A stretch of 64,000 bases of DNA, from assembly GCA_905182995.1 (NCBI GenBank), contig CAJJDP010000152.1:124001-188000 (forward strand). The letters run 5' to 3'. The DNA is from Paramecium octaurelia. Taxonomy: Eukaryota; Ciliophora; Oligohymenophorea; Peniculida; Parameciidae. A program made the position numbers and the translations under genes. The notes beneath the pieces are model-generated. The model was not told the origin of the DNA, searched no databases, and worked only from the letters and a program-made list of their open reading frames with translations. Position 1 is the first letter of the stretch, and each line of letters begins with the position of its first letter. Shown here one piece after another: positions 26,726-36,443 of the stretch.

Positions 26726-26905
26726 TCATGTAAACTTCTTCCATGGATTTTCGAAGAAGGAGTCTTTGATCAAGTGATCATAACTTTAGCCGTTCCATTG
26801 GAATTTCTCTCCCCATTTCTTATCTTTCCTATCTCTCTTCTGATCTTGAGCATACATTTCTTCATTTTTACGAGTATATTCTTTTAAAAAAGGAAATTTA
26901 TCCAT
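26726..26905 (-). CDS. Small basic protein, 59 aa
   Basis: An intact 60-codon frame from ATG 26903-26905 (MDKFPFLKEYTRKNEEM) to TGA 26726-26728. It is rich in Lys, Asp and aromatic residues (KDKKWGEKFQWNGQSYDHL, FFENPWKKF). It sits between two well-supported minus-strand genes with spacings of only 15 and 22 bp, typical for real genes in this genome, and its G+C content is like theirs. It could be a small independent gene. I could not join it by an intron to the upstream gene, whose own stop is at 26921. Function unknown. Confidence 0.6.
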
Positions 26906-26920
26906 AATTAATAAAAGTAA

Positions 26921-29766
26921 TCATTTGAAACCAGGGAGAACCGTCGGCTTGCTCAATTTTAACATCCTTCTCTTATTTAGGTACTTCATAGACACGAAAC
27001 CTAGTCTCAAATAAAATCTAAAACTTAACAAAAAATCACATACCGCATCAAATGATTACAATCTCTTCCACACCTCTTGTGGAATGCTTGCATCCTATTT
27101 ACAAACCTCTTGAATTCATTGAGACTCAATTAACCACTTTTGCTTAATTGGATGACCATCTCAGCTATATCTGGAGTCCTATTAAGATTACCAAACATTG
27201 TTTCGAGAATTTTATCATTGATTTCTTATGCCAACTCATATCCTGGAGTTCTATTAATAGCTTTTTAAATGACCTCTTACTCATTCTACTCAGTAATCTC
27301 ATTCGCAATTTGATCATAAAATAATTACTCCTCTTACTGTTTATCATCACATTCTTATTACAATTTAGTCAAAACGAGATCATCTTTTGTTTTATTTCTA
27401 GGAGTGCAGTATTCACGAGGAGAAATGGTTTAAGATTAAGTACCTGTCGTAGTGTACATTCTTCTATGCTACTAATTCAAATATCTTTCCTCTTATTATA
27501 AGTAAATTTTCTATTTCAAAGTTTTTCCTTTTGTTAAATTCTTTTTTTCTATTAATTAACTTTTTTGATATGATTCTTATTCGAGTTTCAGAGTTGGTAC
27601 TTTGCTTTGACGTGTTGAGGGTGATGGAGAGGGGAACACATTGGTTTGATGATAAGATTATTGATTTCGAGGAGATGGAAGGTTGGAATTCGGAGTTGAT
27701 TGGATAGGAGAATTAAGATTACCTATTCCCATAGTACCAGCAGAATTGAAATTAGCAGTGCTGCTTGTTGTTAGTTATTGTTGTGAGTTTATTTTAATGT
27801 TTGAGCTTTAGAATTTAAAGTTTTCTAATTATTCATTTTCTTATTGCAAATTATATTAGTCTTTATAAAAGATATTCGACATCATCGTTAAATCTGTCTA
27901 TTAATATTGATCCTTAGTATCCTTTGTTTCCTTTTACTCTTTTAGATTTTATTGCTTTTATTCTGTTTTTATAGAACTTTATCTGGTCATATTGATATTT
28001 TGAGATGACTTTGCTTTTGATAATGGATAGTGTGGAGTCAATTAATTAGGAGATGTGTTCACAATTTTAAGAACATCCATTTTATTTGCTGATTATCCAA
28101 ATTATTCAACCTTTTTGTAATTGCTATTAGCTGATGACATGTTTCTACTACTTGCTATTTATTATTCAGTTGGTATACTAACTTTGATGGCAGGCTTATC
28201 ATTACTGCTTTCAATCTCAAAGGAAGTTTGGAGTAAGTTCTTACTAAAAATATTCTATTTAAATTTATTTTCTAAGTTTTTAATTGAAGATGGTTAATCT
28301 ATATTATTTGATAGTTAACTATTGTCCATGTTATCGTTCTATAATAAATCATTTTCTTCGATATCCTTAATCAAATCAGCCAATTCGTGAATTTACGAAC
28401 TTACCTTCTACTCCAATATAAATTGCATTTGTGTTAATCTTCTTGTTTAGTTATTTCCATCTAAAGCGTTGACCAATTTCACTAATCTTTCCATTTATTG
28501 AGTTTTCTTCTAAATAATGAAATTATCTTTTGGACTTAAATATATTTATTATTTTGAAGATAATTATTAAGATTACTCTCTGCTTGTAGTTCTCGGATTT
28601 CCTGATATTGCATTTATTAGGATTTCATCATTACTGCTAGATGACACATATCCTCTTTCTCGATCACTATTCTTTTTCACTAATTTTGAATATTCCTTAT
28701 AAATGTTGTCTAATTTTTATTTGAACTCTGATTTTTCACCTTCTAGTTATGAGAGTTATGCTTGCATCATTTTGAATTGCCTGTCTTTCTGTTCATTTAT
28801 TACTTGAAGTTCTAATAATTGGTTATCCTTTTTCAAAATTTCATTTTGGGTTGTTTCCAATTTATTTTTCAATGTTAAAATTTCAATCACATACTATGAA
28901 CATCGGCAATCTTCCTTATTATTAATGGCTTTTTTCTTAATCTTACCCTTCATCTCATTTATCAATTACTACTGCTTCTCCTTCTCTTAATTTCTCTACT
29001 TGTATCGATGGATTATAGCAATTGCAGTTTACTATTGTATATGATGAATGTGTTATAAGAGGAATTAGACAGTGTTATCATAATTTTGAACTCCCATATT
29101 GTCTTAATTCACAGACTTCAGCAATTATTCCAAATTTAGCCTTTTGAATTGAATGTCTGATATGACTAAATCCAAATCTTCAGGCTTGCCCTAAAATTCA
29201 ATATCTAATTATTTTTTATTAGACAATGCTTCACTTAACATGGAGATCGTATCGTTAGTAAACTCTAACCATTCTCTCATTTCCTCTTCTCTCCTCAAAA
29301 GATCACTTGATGCTTTCTAACAATTTTGATAATAATCAATGATTGTGCTAGTACCTACATCTTAGTAGGTTCTCAAATTTCTGGTTCCTTAACCCCTACA
29401 TTTATAGTCACTCCAAGGAATTTATTGATAATTTTTGATTTGTTATGGGGTACCTAACTAATCGATGATGCTGACACTTCCTAGTTGAAGTGCATTAATA
29501 AAGTCTGGAAGTTAAGGAGTCAAGAGAATAGGCTTTGGTTCAGGATGTAGTTTGATTTGAGATTGAGCAGATTCTAACATTTCTCTAAGGAGGTTAAACA
29601 ATTTTTCCATGACATTTGCAATTTCGACACTAATTTGACTCTGTACAATTAAGACACATTCCGAGAAAACTTCATAACATTCAATATCGAGTTTAGAATT
29701 GTTTATTTTACTCTTTCTTTAGAGATGTTCAACAAGCGTTTGCAATCGCTTAACTTACTCTTCCAT
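26921..29766 (-). CDS. 939-aa coiled-coil, Ser/Asn/Gln-rich protein
   Basis: The frame starts at ATG 29764-29766 (MEEQVKRLQTLVEHLQRKS) and ends at TGA 26921-26923. A single 26-nt intron precedes the last exon (RFYLRLGFVSMKYLNKRR). Removing it leaves 2,820 nt, exactly 940 codons. The first ~400 residues are helical, with long coiled coil (LKNKLETTQNEILKKDNQLL). The middle is a low-complexity Ser/Asn/Gln segment (about residues 440-690) with SPSP and SPR motifs suited to proline-directed phosphorylation. The C-terminal ~150 residues are a compact helical domain (LARTPGYELAQ-like repeat, LNEFKRFVNRMQAFHKRCG). I do not recognise the family; a cytoskeletal scaffold is plausible. The 5' 1.2 kb also appears in the assembly-duplicated copy at 29966-31168. 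Confidence 0.85.
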
Positions 29767-29964
29767 TTTTTAATTATTTATAAGAAAGGTCGAAATAATA
29801 ATATAAATATTGTATGGCTACAATCGCCAATCAGGTGTCACCTATTTCACTTTCGAGAGACCTCATGATCCTCTGATGGAGACTGTTGATTGAACTCAGC
29901 ATGTGCTACTCGAATTTCAAGAGAAACAGGAGGTCTTTGGTCATTTGTTATTTTGTGTTATTTT
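28564..29964. repeat. Left copy of 1,401-bp direct repeat flanking a single N
   Basis: Reads as identical to 29966-31366 (offset 1,402) throughout what I compared. It ends exactly at the N. The pattern fits overlapping contig ends that the assembler placed side by side instead of merging. Confidence 0.95.
29831..29964 (-). other. Truncated assembly copy of the 94-aa gene
   Basis: The 3' 134 bp of the gene that is complete at 31233-31517, cut off by the N at 29965. Best ignored as an artefact copy. Confidence 0.85.
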
Positions 29965-29965
29965 N
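29965..29965. other. Single-N assembly joint
   Basis: A lone ambiguous base between two identical 1.4 kb sequences. It marks a scaffold join, not a biological site. Confidence 0.95.
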
Positions 29966-31366
29966 TTATTAAGATTACTCTCTGCTTGTAGTTCTCGGAT
30001 TTCCTGATATTGCATTTATTAGGATTTCATCATTACTGCTAGATGACACATATCCTCTTTCTCGATCACTATTCTTTTTCACTAATTTTGAATATTCCTT
30101 ATAAATGTTGTCTAATTTTTATTTGAACTCTGATTTTTCACCTTCTAGTTATGAGAGTTATGCTTGCATCATTTTGAATTGCCTGTCTTTCTGTTCATTT
30201 ATTACTTGAAGTTCTAATAATTGGTTATCCTTTTTCAAAATTTCATTTTGGGTTGTTTCCAATTTATTTTTCAATGTTAAAATTTCAATCACATACTATG
30301 AACATCGGCAATCTTCCTTATTATTAATGGCTTTTTTCTTAATCTTACCCTTCATCTCATTTATCAATTACTACTGCTTCTCCTTCTCTTAATTTCTCTA
30401 CTTGTATCGATGGATTATAGCAATTGCAGTTTACTATTGTATATGATGAATGTGTTATAAGAGGAATTAGACAGTGTTATCATAATTTTGAACTCCCATA
30501 TTGTCTTAATTCACAGACTTCAGCAATTATTCCAAATTTAGCCTTTTGAATTGAATGTCTGATATGACTAAATCCAAATCTTCAGGCTTGCCCTAAAATT
30601 CAATATCTAATTATTTTTTATTAGACAATGCTTCACTTAACATGGAGATCGTATCGTTAGTAAACTCTAACCATTCTCTCATTTCCTCTTCTCTCCTCAA
30701 AAGATCACTTGATGCTTTCTAACAATTTTGATAATAATCAATGATTGTGCTAGTACCTACATCTTAGTAGGTTCTCAAATTTCTGGTTCCTTAACCCCTA
30801 CATTTATAGTCACTCCAAGGAATTTATTGATAATTTTTGATTTGTTATGGGGTACCTAACTAATCGATGATGCTGACACTTCCTAGTTGAAGTGCATTAA
30901 TAAAGTCTGGAAGTTAAGGAGTCAAGAGAATAGGCTTTGGTTCAGGATGTAGTTTGATTTGAGATTGAGCAGATTCTAACATTTCTCTAAGGAGGTTAAA
31001 CAATTTTTCCATGACATTTGCAATTTCGACACTAATTTGACTCTGTACAATTAAGACACATTCCGAGAAAACTTCATAACATTCAATATCGAGTTTAGAA
31101 TTGTTTATTTTACTCTTTCTTTAGAGATGTTCAACAAGCGTTTGCAATCGCTTAACTTACTCTTCCATTTTTTAATTATTTATAAGAAAGGTCGAAATAA
31201 TAATATAAATATTGTATGGCTACAATCGCCAATCAGGTGTCACCTATTTCACTTTCGAGAGACCTCATGATCCTCTGATGGAGACTGTTGATTGAACTCA
31301 GCATGTGCTACTCGAATTTCAAGAGAAACAGGAGGTCTTTGGTCATTTGTTATTTTGTGTTATTTT
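29966..31366. repeat. Right copy of 1,401-bp direct repeat (assembly duplicate)
   Basis: Second copy of 28564-29964. Minus-strand 31168 down to 29966 repeats the first ~400 codons of the 939-aa coiled-coil gene. This is not an independent gene: it stops at the N with no continuation. Confidence 0.95.
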
Positions 31367-31517
31367 AAGTTTGCATTGAAGATTGAATATGCTTCAGTTT
31401 CTCTTTGTTCTGTTTCTTGTCACTCTTCGAATAGGCAGCCATTGATTTATTCTGATGGTTTCCATCTAGCTCAATGACATCATCATCGAAATTGAAGGAG
31501 ATCTCACTAACTGACAT
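31233..31517 (-). CDS. Small acidic/helical protein, 94 aa
   Basis: An intact 95-codon frame without introns, ATG 31515-31517 (MSVSEISFNFDDDVIELDGN) to TGA 31233-31235. An acidic N-terminus is followed by a Lys-rich linker (AYSKSDKKQNKEKLKHIQSS) and a C-terminal amphipathic helix (LLFLLKFEQHMLSSINSLHQ). It lies 88 bp from the end of dynein LIC and in front of the 939-aa gene on the same strand. The family is unrecognised. The truncated duplicate at 29831-29964 is an assembly copy. Confidence 0.7.
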
Positions 31518-31605
31518 TTAATATAATGAGATTGATGAATATTATAGCATATTTAACATCTGAACTGTATGGTATTATTTAGGTTTATAGAATATGTGGA
31601 TGGAA

Positions 31606-32998
31606 TCACTTTTTTGGAAAAATCCTCTATAATCTCTATTAATCTTATTAATTGAACAAAGGAGTCATTTTAGTCGCTGAACCTGAAGGCTGAATTTCGG
31701 TGACAGTTCTTTACTTCATCCTCTCTTGCAATTGTTGTTGAGCCTATTGAATTGGATCCTAAATTGGAGATAGCCAAATATATTACTCCAGTTAGAATTT
31801 TATAGAAATTTCTCAGTTGCTCGCTCTGCTGAGACCCTCTGGCCGATAATGGTTAATCAGCAGGTGGCGTTTATTGTTGTTAAGCTGGCTACTCCACCTA
31901 CCTTTGAATTGGAAGGATAGGCCTGGTTGCAGGTGCCTAGGAAGACTTCTCCTTTAATTTGGTGAAAAATTCCTAATCATCCTCAACTGTCAATTCCTCT
32001 TTAACTAAATTCTATGATGATATTGAGAGACTTTACTTTTTTCAATTACACCACTGGCACACTCTCCTCATATTTGATTGCGCTGTTGGCTAATTTGGTG
32101 AAAGTACTCTTTATGATGTTGATGTCATCTTGACCCAAGGGGATGAAGAGACTTTCGAAATCTGATAAGTTTTTGTGTTATGATGTTTCGAATGGCATGT
32201 TATAGAGACGATGCAAGACATACTCGTACATTACCTTGATGTTTGTCTTCTGCTTCACAGATGTGAAAAGTAAAGTTGCACCATCTTATTATAAGTATGT
32301 TAACTCTTACAATTCACACAAAATTAACGTAAACAAAATTAAATGATTTCTGCTTTCTAATCCCAATCCTTTCCTTTGTCGTCTCTCTCCAAAATGTCCG
32401 ATTTATTTACCATCACCATCAAAGGTATTCCCAAATTTGTCTTCAATAAACCTTCGTGCACCTAACCTCCATCCATTTATGACATATATTGCATCACTTT
32501 AATTAAGTCAAACTTTATATACCATTTGATTTCATCTCCTCCAATTCATTCAAACTCAATCGCAAATCAGCCATCATGTCTTGCAACACACTAATCCATC
32601 TATCCAGGTCTTCCATGAAGGTCCAAGGCTCTTGCATGTCCAGAGCTATTACTACAAATGTATTCTTGATATTTTTGTGATTCAAAATCTGAGGTAACAA
32701 ATACTTCTGCCCCTCTTCTTCTAAAATATACACATTCAGACGAGCATTTGTGTTGTAATCAGGGTCGCGAAGGTCTATCAAATTTAAGTAGGCATAATCC
32801 ACTATAGGTGTAATGCCTTTTTGCCGAATGGCATCTACAAATTACTATGAATCGATTTACTCTTGAGAGTCTTTGTAACATCAGCCAAAGCGTCGAGTAA
32901 ACTTCGTTTTCCACTGCACTTTCTTCCTAGGATTAACAAATTCTTATTTATAAAACCTCCTTATCTACTTTTCTCAAATAATAGTTAATTCCAAACAT
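31606..32998 (-). CDS. DYNC1LI: Cytoplasmic dynein 1 light intermediate chain
   Basis: From ATG 32996-32998 (MFGINYYLRK) to TGA 31606-31608. Several introns of 24-29 nt restore the frame. The N-terminal Ras-like fold shows the P-loop NLLILGRKCSGKRSLLDAL. Next come VDYAYLNLIDLRDPDYNTNA and the family-typical ALDMQEPWTFMEDLDRWISV, the GIPLMVMVNKSDILERD strand and GATLLFTSVKQKTNIKVMYE. DLICs attach the motor to cargo adaptors through the C-terminal helix. Here the C-terminal tail is Gln/Pro-rich and ends IFPKK. The gene is about 400 aa and close to normal family length. Its start is 26 bp from the divergent gene at 33025. Confidence 0.9.
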
Positions 32999-33024
32999 TT
33001 TCTTTTTTACTCATTAATTTTAAT
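32999..33024. promoter_or_regulatory. 26-bp bidirectional intergenic spacer (dynein LIC / 33025 gene)
   Basis: The full distance between divergent start codons; T-rich on the plus strand. Presumed shared mini-promoter. Confidence 0.45.
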
Positions 33025-35272
33025 ATGGGCGCTTCTAAGTCTTGTAATCAATACAGATCTAACGAAATCAGTTAAAGTGATATGGAATAACTTGGTATTC
33101 GTAGCGAATAAATTAACAAGATTAGCAATCTGCTAAATGAATTTGAGACCTTCCAAGTGATCAAGAAGACGTCATATTCATTTATCTAGGATGCTACCTT
33201 CAGGAACGGAAGAGTCATCGCTAAGAAATTGATCAACACACAAGGAACAGTGAAACCTATCAACTTGTAATTATTGCAATAAGTAAATAATGAATTGGAA
33301 TCGCTGAAAGCACTTGCACTTAAATAGGATAGATGCGAGATTGAAAAATCAATGAAATTCAGATGTGGCTTAGAATTAGGAGATAAATTCCCAAAAAGTA
33401 AATTCCGCATGCTTCTCAAGGAAGAAGCTCAAACAATAAAATTTAAGGAGAACACTTACACTCTAATAAGGTCTTGGGGCAAAGGGGAATAGATGGTTAA
33501 TTTCCAAAATGCAATAGAGTTGGTTGAGTCCTTCAAAGATGTTCAGATTGAATTGATCGGCCTGACCAGAGGTAATAAGGAACAGCAATCTGTGTATGAA
33601 GAAGTAGTGAGATCCAATCCAGGATGGCAACAGCATCCACACATCTACTTACTTGCAGAAGAACCAGAGAATCGCTTCTTAGATATCTTCTATCAGGAGC
33701 AATCCAACGATATTGAGGAAGGATACTTAGCAAGCGCTTTATTGTTTTACGGCGAGATTTTGATGTGGAAAAGGTATACACATGAATGTGTTACATATGC
33801 TGATTCTGACTAGGTGGCTTAGGAAGTAACAGATCACATAAACTATGGAGTCACACAATATCTAGGAGTTAAAGAGATGAAACAACAATTCATTATAACC
33901 AAATAATAATACTAGTACTTGAAGAAGTTCATAATGCAGTAGTAGAAACAACAGCAATTCACCAGAGGATTGGAAGTCACCATCAATAAAAAGACACTCT
34001 ATGACAAGAATAATAAACTAGTTATTTGTGAGAGACCCTTTATTTAAGTGGAATGCTCACCGAAATCACAATCGATTACAGAGGTTTTCATCAAACCTCT
34101 CTAATAAAAGCCTGTAGTTTGGGACATTTAGATTTTGAAGAAAGTACTAACTCAAAAAATTAGAGAATATAATCTTAAGATTTAAGTGTACTTAGAAAAA
34201 CAGATTAAAATTTCAATCAATTATGAAAACAACCTGATTCAGATTCCTAATTGGGAATTGGCCACACTCACCCCATATTACAAGTCTACACAATATATCT
34301 CGTAAGTCAAGTAATGGATAGATGCTCGAGATCGCATACTTAGCTAAGTCCAAGATTCCCAAGATCCTGTTCTGCAGAGGGTAAACAAGATGATTTATCA
34401 ATTTTTCGATAATATACCAACTGTTGAAAAAGTACTTAATTAACAATATTACAAAATCCCATATGTTGAAAAGTATAAACCTCCTTATTAAGAGATGTCA
34501 GAGTCCAAGAGTATGGGAAATGAGGAGATCGCCAGAAAGTAAGATTAAATATTATTCATCTTATTGATTGATTATGGGATTGATGACACTGTTAAAATGT
34601 TGGAGGACTTAATCAAATACAAGAATAAGAATTCGGTCTAATTGTAGATTGCTGTATTAGGACACATCAGAGCAGAATCTTGGACCAGCTTGTTTTAGGA
34701 TTTCTTGAAGAAAAATAAATTGAATAAATATGTGGAGGAAGGCATTATTGAAATTTGGTTTCCAGTGGAAAATAAGATAGGATCTATTTCATTTAGTGCA
34801 ATTCTTAGTAAGATTTATGGGATGTGTTTGGAAAGAAGAGATTGTATGTTAGTAGATTTGGATGATCAAGTTCGTGTTATTGATTCAAGCTGGCGAATAG
34901 TTCCTAAAATTTCTTAGATTATGAAAGATCTACAACAAAAGAATTTTGTTTAAGAGAACGAATTTATGTATCAATATATTGTAATTTTCTAGAAACTATT
35001 CCTGTTAATATTAACTATTTAAAAAATCCATTCGAGACAATCCTTAATTGTTGTTTTTGACTCAAAAGATCAAAGAGCAATGCAAAGAAGATGAATGTTT
35101 GATTGTGTATGAACAAAGAAAAGCTAAAATTTGGGATTTTGAAGATGCAGTTGTAAATGAAACTAAAAAATATTACTAACCTACTAAGATTTTGAGATTG
35201 ATACCGAAAACATCTGAAATGTTCGAACTCACTAATATTATTGAACATTAAAATTTCCTATAAATGAAGTGA
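33025..35272 (+). CDS. Unknown ~740-aa protein with N-myristoylation motif
   Basis: Starts at ATG 33025 and ends at TGA 35270-35272. One 25-nt intron near 34968-34992 brings the two frames together. The N-terminus MGASKSCNQYRSNE fits the N-myristoylation pattern (Gly2, Ser6), with Cys8 as a possible palmitoylation site, suggesting membrane attachment. Residues ~150-280 contain an alpha/beta-looking block (VQIELIGLTRGNKEQQ, HPHIYLLAEEPENRFLDIFY). The rest is mixed alpha/beta without a motif I recognise. No transmembrane helix. The ending is TNIIEHQNFLQMK. Two independent features, length and normal coding composition, make it a real gene, but its function is unknown. Confidence 0.82.
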
Positions 35273-35282
35273 TAAAAAATAC

Positions 35283-35299
35283 AATATATATATATATAG
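35283..35299. repeat. (TA)n microsatellite between convergent genes
   Basis: Alternating AT dinucleotides in the 39-bp gap between the stop codons of the 33025 gene and the SNF5-like gene. Probably just spacer. Confidence 0.8.
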
Positions 35300-35311
35300 A
35301 AAATATTTTAA

Positions 35312-36423
35312 TCACTTTCTCTTTCTTACAGATCTCCTTAGTATCTCTTCTTTGACTCTTCTCCTGGTATTGATTCGTTATTAGGGAGAAGATGATTCTG
35401 ATGAAGTATCAAAGGATTATTTTTCTGATTGCTAACTCTTCTCTTCATCATCTTAATTTTCATCCTAATTCTTCTCTTAATCATCCTCTTCATCTTCCTC
35501 ATCTTCCTCATCCTCCTCTTCCTGATTCTCCTATTGACTTTCCTCTTCAGGTTCTTCTTCACATTCTCCCTTTTTCACCTATCTCTTTTTTTATTTCGCT
35601 TTTGGGGCCTTCAAAGATGTAATGAAATCTGCCTAATCCAAATTATCTCTGTTCTTCATGAACTCCTGGAAGACTTCATCAATTACATCTTGCTCACCCG
35701 ATAAATCAATCAGTTTATTCTTTAGACTATAGAGTGATGTAAAGTCCTCCTTTACCAGTCGTCTAGGTTCAATAGGAGAGATGGTTCTGTTAATAACAAC
35801 TTCATAAAACAAGAAGCAGGCTCTGATGATTGGTTCAGTTGGATTCACATTGTCAAGCACAATGAATGGAATTCTGCACTTTTTACAATATAATCCACTT
35901 TAAACATTCAGGAACTCACAATATATACATTTCTTAGGAATAAGAATTTAAAGAATTTACTTTGTTTTAACCATAGGATAATCTAGTTATTTATGTTCTG
36001 CTGGCTCTTTAACTCGTCTAGTTAAGCTTCTTCTTTTCTGACAATTGCTTCTTTTAGGTTTATATTAAATCTTCAGGGATGTGCACACTGTGTTTTTCAA
36101 TATACCTTATTGTTTACTAAATTTGTAATTTACTCCATAATCTAAAATAGCAATTATTGATGCATCTATTTCGAATTACCAAAGCCTAATCTGACCACTA
36201 GGTTTTCAACGAATTCCTGGGGACTGATATGATAGTCATTCAAATTCCAATGAAATTGATCTCTGAAAATATAATTCTGATATTCTATATCTAAATATAT
36301 GGGGATTGATCTCAGTTCCTCTGGGACTCGATTTATTTTGAATTTTGGTTTTTTTTGGGACTTTAACATTTGGATGGTCCTCTCAGCTGATATTTAATCG
36401 ATAGCTTCTAAATATTCATCCAT
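35312..36423 (-). CDS. SNF5/SMARCB1-family protein with internal Cys4 motif
   Basis: From ATG 36421-36423 (MDEYLEAIDQISAERTI) to TGA 35312-35314. Introns of 28 and 31 nt are needed. The N-terminal half matches the SNF5 fold: RSIPIYLDIEYQNYIFRDQF, then HWNLNDYHISPQEFVENLVV and a closing helix (HQQLLFQIMEYIEKH). SNF5 proteins are core subunits of SWI/SNF or RSC nucleosome remodellers. Next comes a CxxC...CxxC pair (CIYCEFLNVQSGLYCKKC), which looks like a zinc ribbon and is not usual for SNF5. The C-terminus has a run of Glu/Asp (EEEDEEDEEDEEDD) and a basic end. About 350 aa. Its start codon is only 20 bp from the divergent UBL-repeat gene. Confidence 0.78.
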
Positions 36424-36443
36424 TTATATAATATAATATATTT
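36424..36443. promoter_or_regulatory. 20-bp bidirectional intergenic spacer
   Basis: The whole distance between the divergent start codons of the SNF5-like gene and the UBL-repeat gene. It is 100% A/T with TATAAT-like repeats. Any promoter must be this spacer and/or lie inside the coding regions; both leaders must be very short. Confidence 0.5.

Noticed and set aside
29966-31168. Tandem paralogue of the 939-aa coiled-coil gene
   Set aside because: The sequence reads as identical over its whole length and abuts a lone N; a contig-overlap artefact is far more likely than a recent duplication.
35429-35704. Plus-strand hydrophobic Leu/Ile/Phe-rich ORF resembling a membrane protein
   Set aside because: It is the antisense of the acidic, Glu/Asp-rich tail of the SNF5-like gene.
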